Part shown: positions 11,251 to 22,337 of the stretch, piece by piece
Layout of the letters: each line of letters begins with the position of its first letter
Position numbering within the stretch: position 1 is the first letter of the stretch
Assembly (NCBI RefSeq): GCF_026230105.1
Contig: NC_079478.1
Coordinates: 1,627,653 to 1,691,652 of the forward strand
Direction of reading: 5' to 3'
Length of the DNA: 64,000 nucleotides
Source of the DNA: Diorhabda sublineata
Lineage: Eukaryota; Arthropoda; Insecta; Coleoptera; Chrysomelidae
The notes under the pieces: model-generated
What the model saw: only the letters and a program-made list of their open reading frames with translations
Told to the model about the DNA's origin: nothing
Database searches by the model: none
Made by a program: the position numbers and the translations under genes

Positions 11251-12162
11251 CAAAACATTTGGAAACAGCTGAAATCAATTATCCAAATTTTGAGAGATTA
11301 CCTTTTGAAATATTAATAAAAGTGGAAATAACTTTGGTAAATTTTCCTATTCAATTCGATTTATTTCGTACCCGTTGTGAAAATATCAAAATTCATTCTT
11401 TTATTTGAAATTGTATCGTCTTCGTTATCTTCAACTATATCACCCAATTCTAAATTTATTCTAAAAGTTATTCCAGTAACATTTTAATTTGTTATAAAAT
11501 CACTTTTTCTGGAAAATGAATTTTAGTATATTATAATTTGATGCTCACACTTCAAGAAGTAGAGTTTGACAAACTACACCAGGTATACTGACGATGAAAC
11601 AAATAATTATATCAATGAATCTTGAGATCTCTCTAACGTTCTGTCATTTAAACCTCATATTGTATAATATAATAGTAGGTATTGTTAGTTGGTAATTTTC
11701 ATATATAAATGATACATTTAGTACCGTTGATTCACTGTCAGTTAAGATCATAAAAAAGAGTATATTATAATGTCATGTTTCATCTCTTATTATGAGAGAT
11801 GATGTATACTACAATGTCAACATAAATCCATACTCAGTTGGACTTTAATTTTCGACGGTATATTCACCGTAGCATTAAATAAAAAAAAGCGCACTGACTG
11901 CGACTGATTGATATTCTCGACGTGCATAATAAACATGTCTTGAAGGTAATTTCACCAATTTTTCATGCATAAAAATCACATCAACAGGTACTTATCCAAA
12001 GAGATGAAAAATTAGGGCAATTCGCACTGTCCGTGGGCCATCCATCAGATTTGTTCTGTCTTAGGAACACATCTTATTGGACAGAGGCGCACTGCTTATC
12101 CAATACATACCAATTTTCCTATTTAGTCAATTGATTATTTCACAGCAACTGAATAGTTGAAT
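11251..12162. other. No gene seen
   Basis: AT-rich sequence with no open frame over 60 codons and no recognised motif. A short TATTATAATGTCATG / TATACTACAATGTCAACAT near-repeat at about 11760-11820 is the only local structure noticed. Confidence 0.5.
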
Positions 12163-12830
12163 AATTCTCCCTAGTATTAAATGCCCAGCAACTGATCCCA
12201 TGGCGGTATCTTCTTGGATTCTTGACTATGTCTGATGAGAAGGTTCAATATTTAAAATGAGAGAAGCTGGATTTTTGATAGCTTTCATGAAATTACGAAC
12301 AAGGATATGAATAACAAAACATTTTGGATAGAGCTCGACAATTCTAGATCCGAATTAAGATGAATGGTGATACGAGTACCACAAAGAGCATAAGACGGAC
12401 ATTGTCTAAGAGCACCCGTTGACGATAGTAACAAGAAAACTTAAGGAACTCATGGATTAGATCCAGTGGTGTAATAATCACTAACAATATTCGGTTTTCC
12501 AAATTCTCCCTAGTAGTAAATTCCCAGCAACTAATCCCCTGGTGTTATCTTCTTTGATATCGTCTTTGGACTGTCTGATGAAAATATTCATGTTCATGTT
12601 ACCTTCATGAAATTAGTGCCCAACTATCTGAGTAACACTCAGTAACACTCTGGATGAAGCTCGGCAATTCTAGTTCCGAATTAAGATGAATAATGACAGG
12701 AGTACCACAAAGAGCATAAGACGGACAAGATCCTGACAGCTATCTACCGCGAAAGAAATTGTCTTAAGAGCACCCTTTGACGTTAGTAACAAGAAAACTT
12801 AAGTCATTGATGGGATCCACTGGTGTAATC
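12163..12830 (+). repeat. Tandem duplication, two copies of ~340 bp
   Basis: Copy 1 starts at 12163 and copy 2 at 12503. Shared blocks in order are ATTCTCCCTAGTA, CCCAGCAACT, TTCATGAAATTA, AATTCTAG followed by TCCGAATTAAGATGAAT, GAGTACCACAAAGAGCATAA, GACGGACA, AAGAGCACCC and GTAACAAGAAAACTTAAG. The last shared block ends near a CCA-TGGTGTAAT sequence. Copies differ by substitutions and indels, so the duplication is old. It runs directly into a LINE-like coding trace, so the duplicated unit may itself be part of that element. Confidence 0.7.
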
Positions 12831-13060
12831 AGCATCCCCATAGAGAAGACCACTGATGCTACTAGAAGATAACGTGGACATCGCTGGAGAAGAAATCAGT
12901 TGGACCAGTAGTTGAAGAATCTAGTTGAATTGATACTCATTGGAAAACAATTGAAATTAGAGATAGGGACAAAGCTCTACATTTTTATCAATACGTTGCT
13001 GAACGCATTTATAGTTTCACTTATCTACTTAAACTCCTAGTAAGGAGCCCAGGAGAGTAT
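12831..13060 (+). mobile_element. Probable LINE C-terminal relic (basic RGxRWR tail)
   Basis: The plus strand at about 12855-12970 reads ATRR-stop-RGHRWRRNQLDQ, then LKNLVELILIGK, with EIRDRDKALH in an adjacent frame. This follows the pattern of insect LINE protein ends, a basic GRPR-x-RWRDELD segment, then LK-x-W, then DRD-x-W. Stops and a frameshift interrupt it. No RT domain is attached. The 75-codon plus frame at 13067-13294 just downstream is unassigned. Confidence 0.42.
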
Positions 13061-14399
13061 CAGCCTTTGAAATATCAGGATCCATTAGATTTACGAATAG
13101 TTCGACGAAATACAACTATGAATGACACCAGGAAAAGAATCGGAGAGTTGAGGACACACTCCAATATACAGGGGCTGACAGACTGTACTAGGCAGACTAT
13201 GCAAGACTCCAGAAGCCTACGGACTACGACCAGCATTGGTGAGATTAAAAAGAGCAAGGATGAAGTAAGAAGAAAAAACAACTATGCTTGTTAGTCTGAG
13301 CGAATTGAATGGATATTGAACAATCGAGGGCATTTCTTCTATCATTTTTGTGGTAGGATCTTAACATTATACACTAACTAAAATATTACAACAGAAGAAA
13401 AAAATAAGTAATGTGCATGGGATGCTGGAAGGGTCGGTTGAGGCCCAGTGGGTGTTTTAAATTTTCCGTCTTTATGATCTTTTAGATGCTATGCTTTTCA
13501 ATATTGTTACTTCGCTTCAGAGAATGTTTCATCTTGTAAAAATTGAAATAGTTAAGTAGAGTCGAACTGGAGTGGAAATTTGTTAAAACAACTTGTCCCT
13601 AATGTTGATAGTGTCTATAGAATAGTGACTACTTATCCGCAATAATTAATTAGTTAAATAGGAAAACTAGATGGCGAAAAATTTAACAAGCCAATCGATG
13701 TGTTCGATATATTTCTAGTTATATTTCTAAACGATTGATCAGCTTTTCAATAAATCAAACTTGACAATGTCCCGAGGATATAGAAGAAGTCATTTGCGAC
13801 ATTAGATTGTTGACTTTATATACTCAAGATAAATTAACAGGAATTGTATTTATTTTCTGAAATAAATTACATACGTTTTTTTTGAAGTAATTATATCCAC
13901 AATATATATAATCATGAGTTACGATATTGATAATTTTCAAAAACTACAGTTTGTTCAAAATAATTATATTCGCACGGCATTGTATTTGGTACTCTCCTAT
14001 AATTATTTTACCCAAATTGATTGGCTGTATAAATGAACTCAATGGTAGGTTCCGTTATAAATGCGTTCATAAATTATATTTTTACCGCTTTTAAATTATT
14101 TTGCCAACTTTTATTAAATGTAAGAAATTGTTTATCAAAGTTTCTATTAAATATCTTTAGAAGAGTCTCTAAACTTTGACTAACAATATAAGTTCGAAAT
14201 GTATAAAATTTCACATCAATTTATTTTGAAATTTGCAGATATATTTTTTACAGCACAATTATTGATTTTAAAGTTAAGTCCAATTTCTTATCTGCGTGTT
14301 GAATCTTTATTTTTTTGCTTACTAGAATCAATTTTAAGCCACTTTAGAAGCTTAAATGAAGTTTGTCACTTTGTACTTTGCATCTCAAATTTTTTTAAC
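13061..14399. other. No recognised gene
   Basis: The region holds a 75-codon plus frame (13067-13294), basic and polar, with a 68-codon frame antisense to it. Neither product is recognisable. The rest is AT-rich with frequent stops. Confidence 0.4.
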
Positions 14400-14600
14400 A
14401 AATTAAGGCAACTGGATTCCATTATTCAGGTGGAATCGAAAAGAGTTACTGGTATGATCACTAGATACTGTCCGATGGACCTCTCCTCATGAACATTTGA
14501 ACAACTCTCGCAAAGCTGAATCAATCGGACATCTCCTTTGTAAGTCCATCGACTACTGTAATTATGTCAAATATTTTTAAAACCAGAAGAGGTAAGTCGT
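14400..14600 (+). mobile_element. Possible LINE RNase-H-side tail relic
   Basis: The plus strand reads ESKRVTGMITRYCPMDLSS to a stop. In another frame it continues EHLNNSRKAESIGHLLCKS. A TG-x-x-T-x-x-CP segment followed about 15 residues later by E-x-x-x-HLLC is a pattern seen after the RT domain in R1/jockey-type LINE proteins. It is short, broken by a frameshift and alone, so the call is tentative. Confidence 0.3.
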
Positions 14601-16974
14601 ATAGCCTTTAGAAAAGTAGCGCATTAGCTCGTCCAAAGACAACTGAGCTTCTGTTAAATGCTGCACATTGACAAGCAAGACTATAGAGACTGGGAAGACT
14701 TGAAGTGGTGAATGTAGACTTACTTATGGTAGCATATCAATAGGGTATGGAAACCATATTGATATGGAAGAGTTCGTGTTAGTATTCGCAGATACATCAT
14801 CGACCACAAGTCGTACCAGAGACTGTTTATTACAAGAAATGATCTAAAATCTCTTTGGAATGTAATTAATGACATACACACGATTTAAATTCATAGTTTT
14901 CCAGATTTATCACACTACATTTTCTGTTATATCTCCGTTTTTATGACAAAGGTTGTTGAAATATGAATCACTCCAATGACATATTTTCCCAAAATTTTGT
15001 GATTCATAGAAATACTATTTTTGACTTATAATTGTCTTGTGTAATATTAAATATGCTTAATCGCACGCAGAGTTCTAATTTTCCATAAGTATAAATACCA
15101 AACTACCAAATCATATTGTAGATAAGTCAAACTTTATTTTTGTATATCACAACCTAATATTACGAAAAGTTCTTATCAATTAACAACCCACTTTTTTCAT
15201 AGCTTCAACATTGAAACTAACCTTGTAAATAAGAACAAAGTACGAAGTTTATATGATAATATTTGTTCCCTGGAGTAGAATTTTCTGAAAACTTCTTGGC
15301 AACACAGGGAGAATGGTTGAGGTGTCTTGGGTCCTTCCTCATATAGTTTTATCACTTTCACCTCTGGCTACTAACGAAGGGATGAAAACCTTTCTTAAGA
15401 TATTACTGACAAGAGCGGCGTTAAGAAATTTGTATCGGGGATGTTTTCTACTGAATAAACAAACTGAATGAATTCGGTAGATGTGAAATCTCAACTTTAA
15501 GTGTTCTTAAAGTATAAGATTTATTGTTAATAGCTAAAAGGTTTAGCAAAAATACTCTGATCATTTTTGTTTCGTTTGTGGACAGTTTATATTTTCAAAT
15601 AAGAGAATATTCCTAGCGAACAAAGATAAACATTTCGTGGTACATTTGTTTTGGGAAAGGTGTAGAGTTGTTTTACTGAAATGGTCAGCTAGAGATAACG
15701 TATACCTTCATTTGGTTAAGCAATGTTATAGAAAGAACCAACCATGAAATTAACTGTCACTTTTGTGTAAACAAGGCAGTAGAATACAACGTTATAAATC
15801 AAGTTCCGTCAGTTACTAAACCGATTTTACATTCGAAAGATCTTCGATATCCAATTCAAGTCAAAGTATTTTATAAGATGACTATGAAACTATGTTGTAT
15901 GTCGATGTTAGATCAATTTCTAATGATTCAGATGATTTAGCTCTTCAAGAAAATACTCCAAATTCAATAAATCAAATGATTCATTAGATATTTGCTACTA
16001 GATCCGTCAATCTATAATTCTGGGCTTCCAGGAAAATTCGACGTCTGGAAAATTACTATTATGCCAATAAATAAGAATCAATAGCTATCAATTGAGGTGA
16101 AACACCTAAATATTGATTGATTTTCAAATATTGTACTGTACATAAAGCTCTTTGGGTACGTTAGTGATTTAATTGTTTACATCAAGATCTACTTTATAAA
16201 TTTTGATACAATCGAGACTTCCAACTCTATTATATTCATAATTGTTAACGAAGGTCGCTGACGGAATGAAATATGTAAATAAGGAAATAAGTTACAATGC
16301 ATTTCATTATGAAACACATAAAAGTAAAATGATACTGTAGTTTCCTTGTTCTTAATATTGGTCTGAATCAGTCGTTGTATGAAAACGTTAATTATATTTT
16401 CTCATCTCTCTTTTTTATTTATCTTTGAATTCATTCCACTCGTGGTCGAATTTAATTACAAATAAAATAACTTTTTAATTGTTTCCTGAATTGGTTGTCC
16501 GTACAAGGAGGAAAATACTTAAAGGACGATTTTTAAATTTATTGTCAGGAAACTTATTTAGAGATACGAGCATTAAGCACAAACTTTTTAAATAAAATTT
16601 GGAAACTTTTATAATTGATAAAAAAGTAATAATACATTTTCAATTCTATATTTTTTTAAATGTCGTTCCTGTTGCAAATGATGAATATCTAGTCGTGAAA
16701 GACTTTTTTGATGATAAATTAACTGATAAATATGGAATTTTGATTTCTTATCAAAAACAAAAAAATATAATTGAAAATCTCTTATATTTAAGACACTAAA
16801 CGGGCACGGAGATGAAGGGAGAAATTTGAAGACAGTTGCCTATAAACATGGAGGCTTCATGTTTTCCTTTTCCTCTTATTTTCCCTTCTTCTTCATTTAT
16901 TTAGCCTCTTCTATATAGTCCCACGACGAATTAAAAATATCTGTATATGGTAAAATACTTTTAGTAAAATCATG
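14601..16974. other. No gene seen
   Basis: AT-rich DNA. A 66-codon frame (16599-16799) has a Lys/Ile/Asn-rich product without motifs. Sequence near 15290-15450 is somewhat GC-richer but shows no sustained frame. Confidence 0.45.
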
Positions 16975-17400
16975 AAAATTCCTACGTTTGGGTTATTTTA
17001 AATAGAACACCTTGTATATTAATACATTTTTGAAATCTATGTAAAATTTTAGTATACTTTTGTCTAAAAACTTTTTTAGGAAAGTGCATACTTTTTGAGT
17101 TATCAATTTTTTTGTAAAAAATTTCACAGTTTCAAACCCTTATAAATTATTTTTTTACGAAGATACCCTTAAAGATATGAAAATGGTTTTTATTCTGTTG
17201 CTTTTAACAAGGTCAGACGTATTTGAATATATGTTGGAAAATTTTTTATTTTATACAGGGTGCGTATAAAAAGTGTTCAAAGTTTAACTTCATAAATATC
17301 GAATTTCTTTATTTTTTTAAATAGAACCACCCGGTTTTTTCTATTGTAATGCATTTAGAAACTTATATAAAATCGAGTATTTTTGATTATTATTATGGAA
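16975..17400. repeat. Interspersed-repeat fragment with ACAGGGTG-type termini and an internal direct repeat
   Basis: Near 17256 the plus strand has TTATACAGGGTGCG. TTTTAAATAGAACACCTTGT (about 16995) and TTTTAAATAGAACCACCCGG (about 17315) form a direct repeat some 320 bp apart. Each copy continues with similar sequence: ATACATTTTTGAAATCTATG against ATGCATTTAGAAACTTATAT. ACAGGGTG-like ends beside TTTAAATAGAAC are common in insect repeats. I cannot name the family and see no coding part. Related scraps occur at about 52169 and 58638. Confidence 0.45.
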
Positions 17401-17659
17401 TCTTATTAAATTCTAGTGAAATAATAAATAGAATCCAATGCCAGAATGTCAAATCGGTTTTAGGTAGTATCAGTCAAATAGTCATCAGTCAAAATTAAAT
17501 TCTAGATACTTAAACATTTATCAACATATTCAAATTATTCTTAAATACTAACGAAAGGCACAAATAAGACTTTCTTAAACAACAAAACAGGATAAACAAA
17601 ACCTATTCTTTTTAATTTACATAAAGGTTTGCCGAAACCTGCTTTGAGAGCTCAGTTTA

Positions 17660-18400
17660 TTTCAAAATGTATTTGCAAAAATTCTACAATCAACATTTTG
17701 GCAACAATGTTAACATGTAATCGGTCCTTTCGTTCATTGCTGACCTATCAAGGAAACGGCTCTTTCCTTTCAACGTTTGCGTTATGTCCTCGGATACCAA
17801 AATAATACTGACAAATAGTAAGAAATTCTGAAAAGCAATTTTGACTTACCACCGATTTAAAATAGGCTACCCAGCTTCTTGAAATCAACGTTCTATTTGT
17901 TAGTGTTCAGAAAGAAAACTTTTAAGATTTCGCAGTTGGTAAAAGCTTTTGCTAACATCAATTTTCTGTCTTCGTATATGTTGTACTGCAATAATTTATA
18001 TGTTTTCAATGTCCTGTTTAAACGCGGTCACCTGTACAGAATTGTCGTTGTTGTTCTCTTTGATTTTACGCGAAATGAAAGTCATTATCAGGGGACAAAA
18101 CTGTTATTCATTATCTTAAAACACTTTTCCAAAATCTCATTAACAGAAACATCAGCCTTCTCTGTATCTTTGATGTAATTTCGATAAATTGACGAAAGAA
18201 TGAACAAATAGCCTTCGTTAAGGTCATTTTCAAAAAAATCTCTCAAAGTTCTGGATGTATTATTCTGTTCCTTTTTTAGGAGATACGATTTAAGAGGTTT
18301 GAACATTTGTAAAATCCTTTCTATAGCTGGAAGACTTAGCCAAGCGCGTCTTTGATTGATAAAGTATTTGTTTAAATCGGATGTCTAATTTAGAGCTAAT
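17660..18400 (-). mobile_element. hAT-superfamily transposase relic, C-terminal half
   Basis: Read on minus from about 18400, the sequence gives TRRAWLSLPAIERIL-like wording, then MFKPLKSYLLKKEQ, LRDFFENDLNEGYLFILSS and VSVNEILEKCFKIM in one open stretch (18306-18088). This matches the region of hAT/ZBED-type transposases where PAVERIL precedes a YFL-x-FF-x-N-E-x-YL helix bundle. After stops and frameshifts, NANVER appears at about 17790-17770, followed in another frame by NERKDRLHVNIVAKML. That is the signature of the hAT C-terminal dimerisation domain, NA-x-VER then RN-x-L-x-V. Catalytic regions between are unreadable. The 99-codon plus frame at 17879-18178 is its shadow. Confidence 0.68.
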
Positions 18401-18454
18401 ACCTTTGAGTTCTTATGTACGTACGATAAATATAACAAAATGTAAAAGCCTAAA

Positions 18455-18549
18455 AAAAGCCGGACAAGCTAGATACCGTTTATTTTGACCGGAAACACAA
18501 TCCAAAAGCCTACCAATGTCCGGCTTTATCCGGACGCCTGGCAACGCTA
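18455..18549 (-). repeat. Probable hAT terminal region
   Basis: On the minus strand the sequence starts TAGCGTTGCCAGGCGTCCGG and continues with AAAGCCGGACATTGG. GTCCGGC is reused near 18460, giving subterminal short repeats. A TAGNG/CAGNG start with repeated CCGG-rich subterminal motifs fits hAT ends, and it lies just upstream of the relic transposase in the correct orientation. The opposite terminus could not be found, so the far end is probably deleted. Confidence 0.5.
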
Positions 18550-20869
18550 ATCCAGGTAGATGAATACATAGAACAAATACGAAATGGATAAAATAAAAAA
18601 GGAAATAAAAGCGTTAGAATCGAGAGGAGGTATAACTGATAAATATTAGTATTCGGGACAATATAATACAGAAAACAACTATTCAGATAAAATAATGGAA
18701 CACTTACTAATATATATTGGATGGATAATCCTACTGACAACAATAACAGAGACCGAGAAGAAAAAAAGCAGTAGAAAGCTGCTTCCGAGCTGAGTATAAA
18801 AGAATGATAAAAAAATAGGTTTTATACTAGGGATCGGAAGATGTTTCACGAATACAAAGGATTGGGAATCATACAACACTGATAGACTACATACGACGTA
18901 GTTGGTATGAAAATATGCCCATGATAAACATTACATTGGATTGTATACCCATCGAGAGTCTTTGAAAAGGCAAACGCATATTTGAGCTAGTTATATAATA
19001 CGAATATTTTATATTGATGCAAGAATAAAAACTCAATAGGACGAAATGAAAAAGAAAATCATCGGAGTGTATAAAATGTACGACGAAAGAAGATTCCTTC
19101 TTAGTCGAGCAACAAAACAATTTTTCCGGCTAGGTTCAAATGAAATTGGCGGTGAAAACGACAGTATATCTTTTAAATGTTTCCATAGGCGTAGTTATAA
19201 TGTTTTGCAATCACGATTTCAAAATTTTAAAACCTAAAGAAGTAAAAACAGTAACACTGACAAATTCAATTTAAAGACATGGAATAATTCCAATATGTCA
19301 ATTTAGTTTATGAAAAAACATTATTATAAACCTTGAATGTAAAGTACAAATCGGGATCTAATGATAATAGAAGTATACCAAGCACTTGGGGTTTAAAAGT
19401 ACCCACGTCTACAATAGAAATTTAAGAGAAAGACGAATCCCTCCAAATTACGTTAAACGGAACCCCTCCAAGAGTTGTAAAATGTTCCTCAGACGAAAAA
19501 TACCATACCCCGAGATTACGAATATACAAATAACAAAAAAAGTTGTGCCGTTTCAATTATATGTGAAACTTAGTGCTAAGTTTTCTTTGAAATAAAACAA
19601 TTATGGTATAATATCAGTGGAGGAATACCGTTTGTTTTATTTAATTGTTTCACTTAAAAAATTCTTTGTTTTCTGCATTTTTTGCAGATTATTCTACTCC
19701 TAGTTAATTGAGATTATAATTGTTTTATCATTCAACCCTCAAGTAAATCTATTCCAGTGGCACCAATGATTATAGCTTCGTGGGTATCTATCTTAATAAT
19801 CTTTTTAATTTTGGAAATTCTTTATTGTTTCCTAGAACCCTCCTATTTACATGTTTGGATCTTTTTGCCGTAATGTAAGGGATCTGGGCTTCTGTAAACA
19901 CATTAATGGAGTCATTTTCAGCTGTATAAACGGTGTTTTTTATACATTTGAAAACAAAACAGTATCGTTTTGTTTTTAAATTGAAAATACAGTTAGATAC
20001 ATAAATATTTACCCAACAGTTTCTTTGATTAAATAGTTATTTCAATGAGTCTAATAGATACTAATTTATCTCAACGTCTTATAAATCACTCATCACACTA
20101 CATAAAAGTTATTTAGTCCTTTGAATCATCATTTATTTAACACCAATTCGTAAATAAATTCTAATGCTTTGAAGAAGGTCAGTTCTTTTCACGCAAGATG
20201 GAAGTATTCATCACAAAATCGCTTAAAAATCACAGTCCTTGAAATCTCTTCAGTCTAATAGCAGTGCAGAAGCTCTTATACTAGGATAGTTTTGATCTAG
20301 TTAGCTACAATAGTGTGAATGTCCAAAATAACAACCCTCCAAATATATTATCAATTTAGGGAAAAGGGGAAAGTCATTAGGACTCACACTAGGTGAGTAC
20401 GAAGATTGAGGAGTTACCAAAATCTAATGAACATTTGTGTGATTTTGAGTTCTATCATCAATTTTGATAATCAAAGTACAAATTGAGCGAGTACACTCTT
20501 TGTTTCTGATGATATTACCATTGATTTTAGCAGTTGAAGCACTTCTGGTACTCGGTTAAATTTTTTCATTGTCACTTGGACACCTAAAAATTTTAGGTTT
20601 AGCAACGCGTGGATCTTGTTTATATATAAGTGTGAGAAACTACGGATCCCATATCTTGAAATTTCCGAATTTATAGATCAGCTGTAAACACTGATTATCC
20701 ACAGTATGAAATTAGACACAACAGATCCTTTGATTCGCAGTGTCCAGGATACTCAAATCACATTAAATTGCTTCATCTTCCATCGGCTTTTGTTCTTCTG
20801 GAAATGCCTTAAGCTCCCAAAACATCTGGCTCTGTTCAAAATACTCTATTCGTAATTTTGGAATAGTTT
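18550..20869. other. No recognised gene
   Basis: The open frames here (for example 18510-18743 minus, 18887-19120 minus, 19386-19595 plus) have no recognisable motifs. The polar plus-strand reading at about 18580-18770 may be old LINE sequence but lacks a diagnostic block. Confidence 0.4.
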
Positions 20870-21376
20870 ATGTTGCACTGTACTAAAATTTTAGTAAAAT
20901 CTGATAGTGGACCATTGCTTGGGATTGATTTCATTTATATTTTAAACGTAGTTCATAATATGGTTTCACTAAACCATCAGCTTTCGCTCCTCCATGTAGA
21001 ATGCTTACATTGTTGCCATATATTTTTCATACCATGGGCTTTTACTTATTTACCTTTTGATTTAATAAAATGGAGACATAAAAGGACTAAAATAGAATAT
21101 CATTTGTGTTACATAATCCAGATTATTCAAATTCCCTATAAAGTCTCCAGCTATGAAGAAACTTTTGTTTGGATTGGACTATTTATGTTGTTGATGAAAA
21201 ATATTTTCATTACGACAAACTACATGTCCTCTGAGCCCTCTATATACGTTTTCTATATCAAAATGTTCGTAAAAAAATTAGATGAACAAATAGAAAAACT
21301 GAGAAATCTCTTTCACATCCTCAAAACCAAAATACACAACATATTTCTTGTTTACACTTTCCACAGTTTTCTGTAA
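20870..21376 (+). CDS. Unassigned 168-codon open frame (longest in window)
   Basis: This is the longest uninterrupted frame here. I do not recognise it. An in-frame TAG lies two codons before the ATG, so the start is at least bounded. The product is rich in Ile, Leu, Phe, His and Tyr with hydrophobic stretches near residues 20-35, 45-60 and 98-112, then a polar helix, KKLDEQIEKLRNLF, near 133-146. The composition could be a fragment of a membrane protein, but it also fits the antisense of a Lys/Asn-rich coding sequence. The minus strand has stops in every frame yet reads FFIAGDFIGNLNNLDY at about 21156-21110. No splice context was established. It may well be fortuitous. Confidence 0.25.
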   Translation: MLHCTKILVKSDSGPLLGIDFIYILNVVHNMVSLNHQLSLLHVECLHCCHIFFIPWAFTYLPFDLIKWRHKRTKIEYHLCYIIQIIQIPYKVSSYEETFVWIGLFMLLMKNIFITTNYMSSEPSIYVFYIKMFVKKLDEQIEKLRNLFHILKTKIHNIFLVYTFHSFL

Positions 21377-22205
21377 TCAGTTCATCAAATCTCTGGATCA
21401 AAATAATGCGATATAAAAATGCGAGAAAGCCAGGAGAGTGGCTGGCTTTTTGGCTTTTTTCATTTGTCGTGAAAAGTTGGAGGGATTTTGTTGATGTCTG
21501 TTAGAAATGGAAAAGACGAAGGTGCCCTTGCGAGGCTGGAGATGTTTCGTGAATAATAATAGACATGGAGTGAACAGTGAAATATGTCCTTTCCGACTCT
21601 TGTTCAGGATCTGAATTAAAAAGTTTTTGATGTAATTTAAAATAACAAATAAGAGCTATTGTTCGATAAAATTCCAGATTAATAAACAAAGTAACACAGT
21701 AGACGATTTTTACTCTATAAAGAGCTATCGATAAAAAAATTAAGTAAAACTCTTTCGCACTCTAGTTCATAACGAAAAAGATAATAACTAACAGGAGTCT
21801 TGCAAGGTAGACGTATACATTCATAAATTCATAGTGATTTAAGACGAAAACGTTTTCATAAAATCCGGTACAAGATGTCGCTCTCCTTTCACGGTCTGCT
21901 ATCTTCAGACATACTGTCGTCTCGATCTAGATTCGCTTCCAGTATTCATTTAAATTTATGTTCATTCCCTGATTCATTCTTAATGATTCGTGACGTCGTA
22001 TTACCACTATTAATTAGTTCAAAACGTTCAGGACATAGATTAGTTCTTATTAGTATTCACCAAATAAAAGAAAAGTTTGAAATGCATTAATTGAAATTAT
22101 AAAATGTCTCTAGAGATTTCAAGGACAATCAGTACCCCATTTAATTTATCTTATAATTATTATAATTATATTAAGTTGGATTTATGGAAACGTTGGTGAC
22201 ATACA
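21377..22205. other. No gene seen
   Basis: Two short frames (21501-21689 minus, 21875-22090 plus) lack motifs. A small hairpin-forming AGCCAGGAGAGTGGCT lies near 21430. Confidence 0.45.
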
Positions 22206-22337
22206 ACAATACCACTACACCAACACTCAAAATTACTCTGATGCGCGTTTCGATAATGAAATTATCGTCTTCAGAGACTTGGTTATCGAAGCAAGGATCT
22301 GGCAGGGTAATTGTGAGTTTTGGTGTAATAGTAATGC
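22206..22337. repeat. Nested-stem element with conserved-looking core
   Basis: Three nested inverted repeats are visible. The outer arms, 22206-22240 and 22303-22337, are imperfect; their inner 23 bp (22218-22240 and 22303-22325) match at 20 positions. The middle arms are CTCTGA (22236-22241) and TCAGAG (22271-22276). The inner hairpin is CGATAAT-GAA-ATTATCG (22251-22267). On minus the core reads CTGAAGA, the inner hairpin, then GAAAC. This recalls the hammerhead-ribozyme core found in Penelope-like retroelements, but the G of GAAAC is also used by the inner stem, so it is not a canonical hammerhead. It is probably the structured end of a mobile element. Confidence 0.6.

Noticed and set aside
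22236..22276. Canonical hammerhead ribozyme
   Set aside because: The core order is suggestive, but one G would have to serve both the inner stem and the GAAAC strand, so I keep it as a hypothesis only.
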